Source of the DNA: VRUE01 sp035712345
GTDB taxonomy: Bacteria > Actinomycetota > Thermoleophilia > Solirubrobacterales > 70-9
DNA: 64,000 nt
Reading direction: 5' to 3'
NCBI GenBank assembly: GCA_035712345.1
Contig: DASTAY010000057.1
Span: forward strand, 1-64,000
The notes under the pieces were generated by a model. It searched no databases and had not been told where the DNA came from. It saw only the letters and a program-made list of their open reading frames with translations. The position numbers were made by a program, and so were the translations under genes. This document shows positions 41,706 through 48,765 of the stretch, in pieces (positions within the stretch are counted from its first letter, which is position 1; every line of letters begins with the position of its first letter).

Positions 41706-42854
41706 TCAAACCGTAGTCTCCATGGGACCTGGACACTGCTCTTGGTCGCGTTCACCAACAATGCCGCCGGCGGCGATCACCGCCGCCGGGCAACCGCGTC
41801 CGCATTCGGTGGCCATCGCACAAGACCCACAGGCCGGATCTTGCCGTGCCTTCACCCTTTGCTCCAGGGGAAAGGAATCGAGTCGCTCGGCAATATCGGC
41901 ATCCGTGAAGACATTGCCGACGATGAACTCGGAAGGGTCGTGGCGAGAAGTGGGCGCTCGTGCGGCGAAGACGAGATAGGGACATACAGTGAGCTCACCG
42001 CCTGCGAAGACGTACACAATCCGCCCCGCCTCGCAGTTGGAGAGAGGCGCTCCGTCATTCGGGAAGCGTATCCGCACCATCTCCAGTTCGTCTTCAAACG
42101 GCGCGGTGGCGGTTGCCAGAGAGCGCATGAACTCCTCCGACGCGCCGAGCTTCTGCACTCCCCCGACGCCTCGACCCATAGGCGATAGAGGGTTCATCAG
42201 CACGTACTCCGCACCACAGCGGCGCGCAAAGCGGCAGAGCTTCTCGTACTCGTCGACCATCGCAAGTCGGTTCGGCGTCACCAGCACGCCCTTCAGAAGG
42301 CCTCGCTCGCCGAGTCGCCGCATCGTTTCCAACGTCTGCTCGAAGGACTCGGGAGACCCGCGGAACCTGCCATGACTCTCACGCGAAAACCCGTCGAGGC
42401 TGACGTTGAGGCTAACCCCACCGATCGAGCAAAGCTCGTCGATCTGGTCCTCGCTGATCAACGTCGCGTTGGTGCAGATCGTTACCTGCATCTCCCTCCG
42501 GGCTAGGGCAACCACCTCAAGGAGGTCAGGATGAGCGAAAGGCTCACCGCCAGTCAAAGTCAAACGGCGGACACGCGCCTGTGCCAGTCGGGGTAGCAGC
42601 GTTGACTCGATCGCGGCGAACTCCATGTCGAGACCTTCGCGTCGAGCCGAGACAAAACAGTGCGCGCAGTGGAGGTTGCAGCGCTCGGTGATCTGGACCA
42701 GCGCCTTGCGCTCCTCGCCGTCGGTTGAGCTGCGGAAGTAGCAGGCCGAAGCCACGCCCGCTGGAGCTATCCGTCGCCGATTCCCCCGGGAGGTCGTCCG
42801 CTTTGCAGGGTCGAGTTGTCGTGCGTGGAAGTTCACGCCAGGTTTACCCCGCAT
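41706..42854 (-). CDS. Radical SAM protein with SPASM-type C-terminus
   Basis: About 382 residues from the first ATG. The radical SAM motif CNLHCAHC gives Cys59, Cys63 and Cys66 for the 4Fe-4S cluster; LTLTGGEPFAHPDL is the GGE SAM-binding motif, TICTNATLI and NVSLDGFSRESHGRFRG complete the barrel. The C-terminal part has NCEAGRIVYVFAGGELTVCPYL and CGSCAMATECGRGCPAA, the cysteine pattern of a SPASM or twitch domain with extra clusters. Such enzymes usually modify peptides or proteins; no precursor peptide is seen here. The true start may be a later GTG (42755). Divergent from the second EEP gene by only 22 nt. Confidence 0.88.
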   Translation of the reverse strand: MRGKPGVNFHARQLDPAKRTTSRGNRRRIAPAGVASACYFRSSTDGEERKALVQITERCNLHCAHCFVSARREGLDMEFAAIESTLLPRLAQARVRRLTLTGGEPFAHPDLLEVVALARREMQVTICTNATLISEDQIDELCSIGGVSLNVSLDGFSRESHGRFRGSPESFEQTLETMRRLGERGLLKGVLVTPNRLAMVDEYEKLCRFARRCGAEYVLMNPLSPMGRGVGGVQKLGASEEFMRSLATATAPFEDELEMVRIRFPNDGAPLSNCEAGRIVYVFAGGELTVCPYLVFAARAPTSRHDPSEFIVGNVFTDADIAERLDSFPLEQRVKARQDPACGSCAMATECGRGCPAAVIAAGGIVGERDQEQCPGPMETTV

Positions 42855-42876
42855 TGCCCTCGTTCGACTCCAACCA

Positions 42877-43716
42877 ATGAGCTACTCGACTCTGACCACA
42901 AAGCCGCGGACCCGGCGCAACGCACGCAGCAGGATGGGCCAAGCCCGCACCCAATCGTCTGCCGTAGGCCACGAGACAAGCGTCATTACCTTCAACATAT
43001 CCGTCGCAGCAGAGGAGCGCGCGGCACGAATCCTGCGTTGGTTGCGCCGGCGACGTGACGACGTGATCGTCCTCAGCGAGACCAACGGCGGTCCCGGCAC
43101 GGAGTTGCTCTATGAGGAGCTCGGAAGCGATGGTTACTCGCTCTTCGCGGGTCCACAGCCCGGGGAGCGGGGGGTCTTGATCGCCACGCGGCTTCCGGTC
43201 GCAGAAGAGATTGCGGAACTCTCGGTTACGGTTCCCTGCCGCGCCCAAGGCATAGTCCTCGACGGGCCTCAGCAGTTGCCGATCATCGGCGTCTACGTTC
43301 CGTCTCGGGATCGCAGTGCCGAAAAGATCGAGCGCAAGGAACGATTCATCGCCTCGCTGCTCGACAGTGTTAGGTGCCTCCCGGCCGAGCGGCGCCAGCG
43401 GCTGCTGCTGCTCGGGGATTACAACGTCGTAGCCCGCAGTCATGAGCCCTCCTTGCCTGGGTTCTTCCCATACGAGTACGACTTCCACGACGAGTTGGCC
43501 CGCCTCGGCCTCCACCCCGCTCACGAGTTGAAGCCCTACGGGCGATCTCAACCTCATAGCTGGATCGGACGCACTGGCATCGGCTACCTCTACGACTATG
43601 CTCACCTCGGCTCCGCGATCGGCTCGGCGCTGTGCCGCTGCCAGTACCTGCACGGGCCACGGGAGCAGCGGCTCTCGGATCACGCCGCACTTGCCCTGCG
43701 CCTGCGCCTCAACTAG
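42877..43716 (+). CDS. Endonuclease/exonuclease/phosphatase (EEP) family protein B
   Basis: A 279-residue EEP-fold protein and paralogue of the 40269 gene. VITFNISVAAEE, IVLSETN with the catalytic Glu, GVYVPSRDRSAEKIERKERFIASLL, LLGDYNVVAR, YLYDYAHLG and LSDHAALALRLR line up one by one with protein A, including the unusual GVYVPSRD-S-K-RK-RF block. The N-terminal 35 residues look unstructured and the start could lie further in. It is transcribed away from the radical SAM gene, so the two arms share one intergenic control region. Confidence 0.86.
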   Translation: MSYSTLTTKPRTRRNARSRMGQARTQSSAVGHETSVITFNISVAAEERAARILRWLRRRRDDVIVLSETNGGPGTELLYEELGSDGYSLFAGPQPGERGVLIATRLPVAEEIAELSVTVPCRAQGIVLDGPQQLPIIGVYVPSRDRSAEKIERKERFIASLLDSVRCLPAERRQRLLLLGDYNVVARSHEPSLPGFFPYEYDFHDELARLGLHPAHELKPYGRSQPHSWIGRTGIGYLYDYAHLGSAIGSALCRCQYLHGPREQRLSDHAALALRLRLN

Positions 43717-43734
43717 CCCTGCACGCTTCATCGG

Positions 43735-45177
43735 CTATTCCAGTACCACGGCCTCGACAAGCGCCGCCTCGTCTTGTGAAAGGGCCGATAGATCAATCCG
43801 CCGCTTTAGCTCGGCGCGCACCACCGGGCGCGCAGATGCCTGTTCCTTTGCAATGTTGATCGCCGAGCCCCAGCGGTCCTGGGGCCGGGCGATATCGGTC
43901 AACTCGAAGGCAGAGACGATCCCGAGCAGCGCCGGATTCAATTCTGCTTTCTTCGCGACGTCGCTCATTTCCCACTTGAAGCGACGGCGCTGACGGTCGA
44001 TGTCGCCGTGGCAGCGGCGCCTAATCTCAGCAAAGAGATTCTCGGCCTCTGGCACGAGCAGCTCGCGGGCAAACGCATTGGCCTCATCCTCTTGTGGGTC
44101 GCCTTCGACCTTCCCCGGCTCGTCTACCTCCACCACTGCACTTCCGTTCACGTGGCCGCGAGCTAGGTGGCCAATCTCGTGAGCGAGAGTGAAGAGCCAG
44201 TAAACCTCAAGGTCAAGTTCTCCGGAGAGCTTTAGGACGATCACCGGACGCCCTTCGACGTACCAGCTCGCTGCCTCGAATCCAGGCCCCGACATGGGTA
44301 GGACAACGATTCCGCGCTCCCATGCCCAGCGAGTCAGACTGCCGAGGGTGACCTCTCCCGCTTCTGCCAGCACCATAGAACGGAGCGCGAGGGGCTCAGA
44401 CGGGATGTCCTCGATCCTCTGCTCGTAATTTCGTACGGCGAGCTCCGAGAGCGTGAGCGCCAGACGTTCGATCGGCGTCGCCCTTTCCCGGTCCTTGACG
44501 CGGGTCTTAAAGGCCACCTGGATGCCGAGTGGCGCGGACACGGGTGCCCCGCGCAGCAGCGCCGCCGGCTCCCAGCGAAAGCCTCTTGCAACAACCTCTC
44601 CGACACGGCGCACGCCAACGTGAGCCCTAATCTGTTCGAGCAACTCTCGGGGCGCCCCGGAGACACTCGCCATCTGCCGTACCGACATCTCAGGTGCGTC
44701 CGGCCCACTGATGTCTGGAAACGAGCCGCCGATCGCGCGCAACACTGAGCGCACGGTCGACACTCGCAAATCCGTCTCTCCGCGCTCAATCTTTGCCAAT
44801 CGAGACGGTGCGATCTGAGCCAACCGTGCTGCGTCTTTTTGCGAAAGGCCGTTGTTTTCGCGCAACGCCCGCAGACGCCGCCCTATGCGGCGCGATTCCT
44901 CAACGTCGCGCTCGCGCAGGAAGTCGGCGAACTTGGGGTCATCAAGGCGCCGGATCAGCATCCAGTCGATTTCGCGTTCTCCCTGGGGGCCTCGAGCGAT
45001 CAGCGAGCCATTTTCGTCGACCTCAAACTCCGTGGTTAGATCAGCGCCAAGCGCATCGAGTTCGAGTTGCACCTCGTCGCCGTTTCCAAACCGCACGGTG
45101 ATGGCACCGAGGCCAGGCTCTACGGCGACGATCTCGCCGTAGCCCTTTTCTTTCCAATGCTCAATCGCGCTCATCAT
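43735..45177 (-). CDS. DUF2442-XRE-ImmA/IrrE regulator-metalloprotease
   Basis: A 480-residue three-part protein. Residues 1-85 resemble DUF2442 (VRFGNGDEVQLELDALG and REIDWMLIRRL); residues 99-149 form an XRE helix-turn-helix (LRALRENNGLSQKDAARLAQIAPSRLAKIERG); residues about 260-400 form an ImmA/IrrE Zn protease with HEIGH at 333-337 and a later EDEANAFARELL. IrrE/ImmA proteases cleave partner repressors to switch on mobile-element or stress genes. It overlaps the small DUF4160-like gene by 17 nt. Likely role: sensor-regulator of the neighbouring cassette; a palindrome upstream of the pair may be its operator. Confidence 0.85.
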   Translation of the reverse strand: MMSAIEHWKEKGYGEIVAVEPGLGAITVRFGNGDEVQLELDALGADLTTEFEVDENGSLIARGPQGEREIDWMLIRRLDDPKFADFLRERDVEESRRIGRRLRALRENNGLSQKDAARLAQIAPSRLAKIERGETDLRVSTVRSVLRAIGGSFPDISGPDAPEMSVRQMASVSGAPRELLEQIRAHVGVRRVGEVVARGFRWEPAALLRGAPVSAPLGIQVAFKTRVKDRERATPIERLALTLSELAVRNYEQRIEDIPSEPLALRSMVLAEAGEVTLGSLTRWAWERGIVVLPMSGPGFEAASWYVEGRPVIVLKLSGELDLEVYWLFTLAHEIGHLARGHVNGSAVVEVDEPGKVEGDPQEDEANAFARELLVPEAENLFAEIRRRCHGDIDRQRRRFKWEMSDVAKKAELNPALLGIVSAFELTDIARPQDRWGSAINIAKEQASARPVVRAELKRRIDLSALSQDEAALVEAVVLE

Positions 45178-45403
45178 TCAGCTCTTCCCACATCTCGATC
45201 ATCCGATCCTGCTCGTCCAGCAATTTCTTCAACAAGTGCCTGGGCATCGGCGGACCCGGGTGCATCGGTTCGAGGGTGAAGAGATTGATCGTCCAGATGA
45301 CGTCCTTTCCCCGTCGGATGTGAGCGTGAGGGAGATGATGCTGCCCGCCACGCTCGTCGCCGATATAGACGCTCAGGCCACGATGTCGAAACGCTCTTGC
45401 CAT
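45161..45403 (-). CDS. DUF4160-like small protein
   Basis: An 80-residue protein. GLSVYIGDERGGQHHLPHAHIRRGKDVIWTINL resembles DUF4160 (usual pattern xDHxPPHFHVxxG), and the following helix LLKKLLDEQDRMIEMWEEL also fits. DUF4160 genes are usually followed by a DUF2442 gene; here the DUF2442 part is fused to the XRE/ImmA protein directly downstream, which supports both calls. The pair is often toxin-antitoxin-like, but that is not established. The start codon at 45403 touches an inverted repeat. Confidence 0.75.
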   Translation of the reverse strand: MARAFRHRGLSVYIGDERGGQHHLPHAHIRRGKDVIWTINLFTLEPMHPGPPMPRHLLKKLLDEQDRMIEMWEELNDERD

Positions 45404-45405
45404 TC

Positions 45406-45423
45406 ACTTAACGAATAAGTTAA
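45406..45423. promoter_or_regulatory. Candidate operator of the DUF4160/XRE-ImmA pair
   Basis: ACTTA-ACGAA-TAAGT (45406-45420) is a perfect 5-bp inverted repeat, overlapped by TTAAC-GAATAA-GTTAA (45408-45423). It lies 2-20 nt upstream of the DUF4160 ATG, in the A/T-rich zone where a promoter would sit. The XRE domain encoded in the same operon is the natural candidate to bind it. Confidence 0.5.
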
Positions 45424-45649
45424 TCAGAAGGCGCGGACGGCAAGTTCAGGGCATCGGCCTGGGGCTGCATCTGCATCGACGCACCTGGCAACAGCGGACT
45501 GGACTTCGCTCACAACCGGACCGGGTATTGGTGGCCCGTCAGGTGCTGTCGATGCCAGCCCTGAACAGGACTTTGACCGCATTGCATACTGCCTGGCTCT
45601 TGGCGGCGAACTTGGCCAGCCCCCGGCCAGGCTGACTTCGCTACCCGTG
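45424..45649 (-). other. Intergenic region with possible gene remnant
   Basis: No intact gene. On the minus strand a short open frame ends with residues VKVLFRAGIDST before a stop near 45547; it has no start codon and may be the tail of a deleted gene. Nothing else is recognised. Confidence 0.3.
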
Positions 45650-46435
45650 CTATCCGCCCATCATCACGTTCGTCAGAACTTCTGCTGCAACGTTCTCGCC
45701 GATGCCCTGGACAGCGTCCAACACCTGTCGCAACTTGCCCTTCTCTTCCTCATCGGAGGTCAGCTCGATCTTGGCTTGAAGCGCTGCAACGAGTCGCTCG
45801 AGCGCCACCTCGCCATCGGCAGGCCAGCCAGCCAATAGCTTGAGCGCCTTCTCGGTTGGCACGACGGTCAGAGCACCGGGAGGCTGGTCGATACTTGCAG
45901 TGCCGTGGACGTACCCCCCACGCTCCAAGACCTCGAAGGATCGGCTGGTATCTGAATCCCCATCCTCACGTCCAAGGTGCCCGTTGACTTGCGTCTGCGA
46001 TACATCTTCTCCCGCGTCTGCCCGGTCGTACAGCTCGACCACAGCTTCAAGCACCGGGAGGGTTGCATCCCAGGCCACCCTCGATCCTTCACTCCCTGAC
46101 GAAATCGCGTTGTCGGAACGGGCGATGGATTCCAAGCGACGGGCCTCCCCCACATGATGGGTCCCCTCAGCGGTAGGGCGGAGTCGTCCAGACATCGCAA
46201 CGCTACTCGGCGTCACATCGATCAGGCCAAGCTTCCACAGTTCCTCGATGTCACCGTGGTCAACACTCTCCCGTCCTTCAACCCCGGCATGCTGCATCGT
46301 CGTTCCAACCCCCATAGCAGTCGAGAAGTAGAACTCCTCCTTGACCTCTGCATAGCCGTCCACAATCTGACAGAGCAAGTTGTGCTGATCTTCCGTAATC
46401 CTGGTCAATTCTCGGTCTCCTGTTACCCGGAGCAT
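45650..46435 (-). CDS. Hypothetical protein beside the island tRNA-Phe
   Basis: A 261-residue soluble protein that I do not recognise. A winged-helix-like segment may lie around LYDRADAGEDVSQTQVNGHLGREDGDSDTSRSFEVLERGGYV (about 160-205), with TVVPTEKALKLL after it; the C-terminus, LVAALQAKIELTSDEEEKGKLRQVLDAV, is strongly helical. The ATG at 46435 is chosen because any longer frame would run into the tRNA gene, whose 3' end is 51 nt upstream on the same strand. Similar small regulators accompany mobile elements, but no function is assigned. Confidence 0.6.
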   Translation of the reverse strand: MLRVTGDRELTRITEDQHNLLCQIVDGYAEVKEEFYFSTAMGVGTTMQHAGVEGRESVDHGDIEELWKLGLIDVTPSSVAMSGRLRPTAEGTHHVGEARRLESIARSDNAISSGSEGSRVAWDATLPVLEAVVELYDRADAGEDVSQTQVNGHLGREDGDSDTSRSFEVLERGGYVHGTASIDQPPGALTVVPTEKALKLLAGWPADGEVALERLVAALQAKIELTSDEEEKGKLRQVLDAVQGIGENVAAEVLTNVMMGG

Positions 46436-46486
46436 TATCGGCCCAAAGCCTCGGTCGAGACCAAGGCCCGGGACTTCGGGAGGGAA

Positions 46487-46559
46487 TGGCGAGGGCCGGA
46501 ATCGAACCGGCGACACTGCGATTTTCAGTCGCATGCTCTACCAACTGAGCTACCTCGCC
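46487..46559 (-). tRNA. tRNA-Phe(GAA), intact, island-borne
   Basis: A complete 73-nt tRNA on the minus strand: acceptor GGCGAGG/CCTCGCC, D arm GCTC-AGTTGGTA-GAGC, anticodon stem TGCGA/TCGCA around loop CTGAAAA (anticodon GAA), variable GTGTC, T arm GCCGG-TTCGATT-CCGGC, discriminator A, CCA not encoded. Its anticodon and T stems differ from those of the split host gene by compensated base changes, so it is a separate gene and not a rearranged copy. It lies inside the 19.6-kb element. Confidence 0.96.
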
Positions 46560-46913
46560 GCACGCCCTCTCATCGTATCGGCGGAACGGCCGACGCCTCG
46601 TCACGGGGCAGGTAGCCGGGCTCAGGGCTGATAGCCCGCCCAGCGTTCGGGAGCCAGCCCAAGGTCCGCCCGAGAATCGCCGAACATCTGCTCTGCTCGG
46701 CGCTTTCCTCGCGGGTTCGGCCTTGCGAAGGATTGACAAGCCGCCTAACGTCGCCTGAGGAAAAGACATAAAGCGGCCCCGGCGGCGCGGTAACGCCCCG
46801 GGGCCTGGCACCGAAGAGCAAGCCTTCGATGCGAGAGAGACGGTACCCGCAGTCGCCCGTTCAGGGCGACATCCTTGGCGACTCTTTCGGTGTCCGACCG
46901 GAAGGAGGGCGCC
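46560..46913. other. Divergent control region between tRNA-Phe and island gene
   Basis: No gene. TACGAT (minus strand, 46572-46577) could be the -10 of the tRNA promoter. On the plus strand TTGACA at 46733-46738 is a good -35 without a clear -10. GGCCCCGG at 46775-46782 pairs with CCGGGGCC at 46798-46805 in a strong hairpin upstream of the 46914 gene. GGAAGGAGG before 46914 is its ribosome binding site. Confidence 0.45.
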
Positions 46914-47324
46914 ATGCCCAACGTCACCGCAACGATCGACCGCCACCAGCGCGACGGGTTGTATGAGCTGGTCCGCAACCACCTCGGCTCGGTAGGCGAT
47001 CTCTGGAACGCGCTCGAGGACGAGGAGGACTTCGCCAAGGCCGAGCGGCTCGGCCGCCAGCTCGGCGAAGACCTCCGCCTGCTCGACGACATTGGCTGGC
47101 AAGACAATGACGACCGCGAGTCCTTCGAGCTGACGATGCCGCCGCACGAGCTGATGCAGGTCCTGAGGCGCCTGCACGGCGAAGCCGCGACGGTGCTCTC
47201 GGGATCGGGCACCGAGCGCGAATCCAAAGAGGCTGACGACGAGACCGACGCCCGCTTCCAGCTTGGCCTCGACGCCTGCGAGGAAGTGCTCGTCGGCATC
47301 GGCCGAGACGGTGAGCCGGAATGA
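46914..47324 (+). CDS. Conserved-looking acidic hypothetical protein
   Basis: A 136-residue acidic protein. It is mostly helical: HQRDGLYELVRNHLGSVGDLWNALEDEEDFAKAERLGRQLGEDLRLLDDIGW, then FELTMPPHELMQVLRRLHGEA. No known domain is recognised. The ATG at 46914 is chosen because GGAAGGAGG lies just upstream; an in-frame start at 46875 lacks one. The gene is followed by a tiny ORF in ATGA overlap and an OB-fold gene, so it opens a short plus-strand operon next to the recombinase remnant. Confidence 0.65.
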   Translation: MPNVTATIDRHQRDGLYELVRNHLGSVGDLWNALEDEEDFAKAERLGRQLGEDLRLLDDIGWQDNDDRESFELTMPPHELMQVLRRLHGEAATVLSGSGTERESKEADDETDARFQLGLDACEEVLVGIGRDGEPE

Positions 47325-47380
47325 ACGCGGCCGAAGCCAAACGCAAGTCGCGCTCCTACGTCGTGAAGGAGGCGAGGTAG
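47321..47380 (+). CDS. Tiny coupled ORF (19 residues)
   Basis: A 19-residue reading frame, MNAAEAKRKSRSYVVKEAR, begins in ATGA overlap with the previous stop and ends 2 nt before the next ATG; the Shine-Dalgarno AAGGAGG of the next gene lies inside it. It may be a real leader peptide that couples translation or only a remnant. Very basic; no function assigned. Confidence 0.3.
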   Translation: MNAAEAKRKSRSYVVKEAR

Positions 47381-47382
47381 CG

Positions 47383-47763
47383 ATGTGCGGTCGATGCGAC
47401 AACCGGACCAGCCGCCGTCTCTTCCCCGAGCAGACGCCGCCCGGCCTCAACTACGCGGTCGTCACCGGCAAGCTGCTCGCCGATCCGAGGCAAGGCGGCG
47501 GCCCGGGCGGCACTCCGGTTCTCCTCACGGAGGTCGAGTTCCCGGTGGCCGACCCAGAGCACCCGCGACTGCTCTGGACCTACGCCACCTATGAGGTCGA
47601 GGTGCCGGGCGATGTCGGAGGTCGCCACGTCGAAGAGTTGAAGAAGGGCGCTCCGGTGCTGGTCGCGGGGAAGCTCAGCGAGCGATGCTCGCTGAAAGAC
47701 GGGCGTGCGAGCTGCCGTGGTGCGATTCGTCGCCAACCTCATCCAGCCTGGCCCACCTCCTGA
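47383..47763 (+). CDS. SSB-like OB-fold protein, probably frameshifted near the end
   Basis: A 126-residue frame. LNYAVVTGKLLADPRQGGGPGGTPVLLTEVEFPVADPEH, then WTYATYEVEVPGD and LKKGAPVLVAGKLSER, is laid out like a single-stranded-DNA-binding OB fold. After about residue 115 the frame ends in RRQPHPAWPTS; in the adjacent frame the same bases read VANLIQPGPPPEHRDILGAGP to a stop at 47790, which looks like the more natural end. A one-base change near 47715 would explain this. A strong AAGGAGG precedes the ATG. Could serve element replication or regulation. Confidence 0.55.
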   Translation: MCGRCDNRTSRRLFPEQTPPGLNYAVVTGKLLADPRQGGGPGGTPVLLTEVEFPVADPEHPRLLWTYATYEVEVPGDVGGRHVEELKKGAPVLVAGKLSERCSLKDGRASCRGAIRRQPHPAWPTS

Positions 47764-47790
47764 GCACCGCGACATTCTCGGAGCTGGACC

Positions 47791-47930
47791 ATGAGCCGGC
47801 ACCTGCCCACCACCGCTCCTCCGACCCCGGAGATGAAAGTCCTCTTCGGCAAGAATCTGGCCCGCTGCCGCGAGGGCGCGGATGTCTCCCAGGAAGAGCT
47901 GGGCTTCCGCGCCTCGATCCAAGAGCTACC
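47791..47930 (+). pseudogene. Truncated XRE-type helix-turn-helix gene
   Basis: MSRHLPTTAPP starts a frame whose residues 16-43 (VLFGKNLARCREGADVSQEELGF) match the first two helices of XRE repressors. After RASI the helix-turn-helix is cut off and the sequence passes into a different frame with IARRLGVAKSTVSFHMRKL, another helix-turn-helix fragment. I read this as a deletion junction. The downstream part joins the recombinase remnant. Confidence 0.6.
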
Positions 47931-48725
47931 GCCCGGCGCAGATCGCCAGGAGGCTCGGCGTCGCCAAGTCAACCGTCAGCTTCCACATGCGCAAGCTCCG
48001 CGCGAACGTCGGCCGCGGCTACATCGGACGCCGGGTGATCTGCGAGGTCCTCGGCCGGGGCGGCGTGCGAGCGGGTGAGCTGTGCGCGTTGAAGATCGGC
48101 CAGGTCCGGCTTCACGACCGCGACGGCGCCCGTTTCCACGTCCCCGACGCGAAGACGGAAACCGGCATCCGCGACGTGCAGATGAGCCCCGACCTGGTCG
48201 AGGCGGTGGTCGAGCACCTGGACCGGCTGCGCCGCATCGGCGCCCCCACGGGGCCCGAGGACTACCTGATCCTCAACACCCGCGGCGGGCAGATCAACCG
48301 CCAGCTCGTCGCCAAAGGTCGTCCGCGAGGCGGCGGCGCTGGCGAGCGAGCGGCTCACGGCGCGCGGCCTCCCCCCGCTCCCTCGCATCACGCCGCACAG
48401 CCTGCGCCGCACCTACATCTCGATCGCGCTGCTCGCCAACAACTTCGACGTGAAGTGGGTGATGGGCCAGGTCGGCCACGCCGACTCGAAGATGACGATG
48501 GACGTCTACGCCCAGCTAGAGCAGCGCGTCGACCGCAGCCACGGGGAGAGCTTCGACCGGCTGGTGCGGAAGGCACGCGAGCAAACTGCTGGCCTGCCGC
48601 TCGACGTGAACCTCGATCCGAGCGGATCGGATGAATCGAAACCCGCGTCCGATCCGTCTCGCGATAAGTCCGCAGTGCCACGAAATCTGGCGGAACTCCC
48701 CAGCCCCGAGGGGGCCGACTGGTGA
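47931..48725 (+). pseudogene. Broken tyrosine recombinase (integrase) catalytic domain
   Basis: Two adjacent frames hold pieces of one integrase. Frame one (to about 48310): GVRAGELCALKIGQV with the first catalytic Arg, then HVPDAKTETGIRDVQMSPDLVEAV with the Lys hairpin, and YLILNTRGGQINRQ. Frame two (from about 48312): ITPHSLRRTYISIAL with His and second Arg, then VMGQVGHADSKMTMDVYAQL with His and the nucleophile Tyr, ending at 48725. A frameshift splits the catalytic set and the N-terminal core-binding and arm-binding domains are missing, replaced by a helix-turn-helix fragment. It is probably the dead integrase of this element. Confidence 0.85.
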
Positions 48726-48765
48726 ACCCTGCATCAACTCAGGACTCGTTCCATATCCTCCGTGT

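Noticed and set aside
41706..42854. Radical SAM next to a nucleotide kinase suggested a prokaryotic viperin.
   Set aside because: The cysteine-rich SPASM-type C-terminus and the CNLHCAHC loop do not match viperin, which has a short C-terminus and a different cluster motif. The pairing with a kinase is kept only as an analogy.
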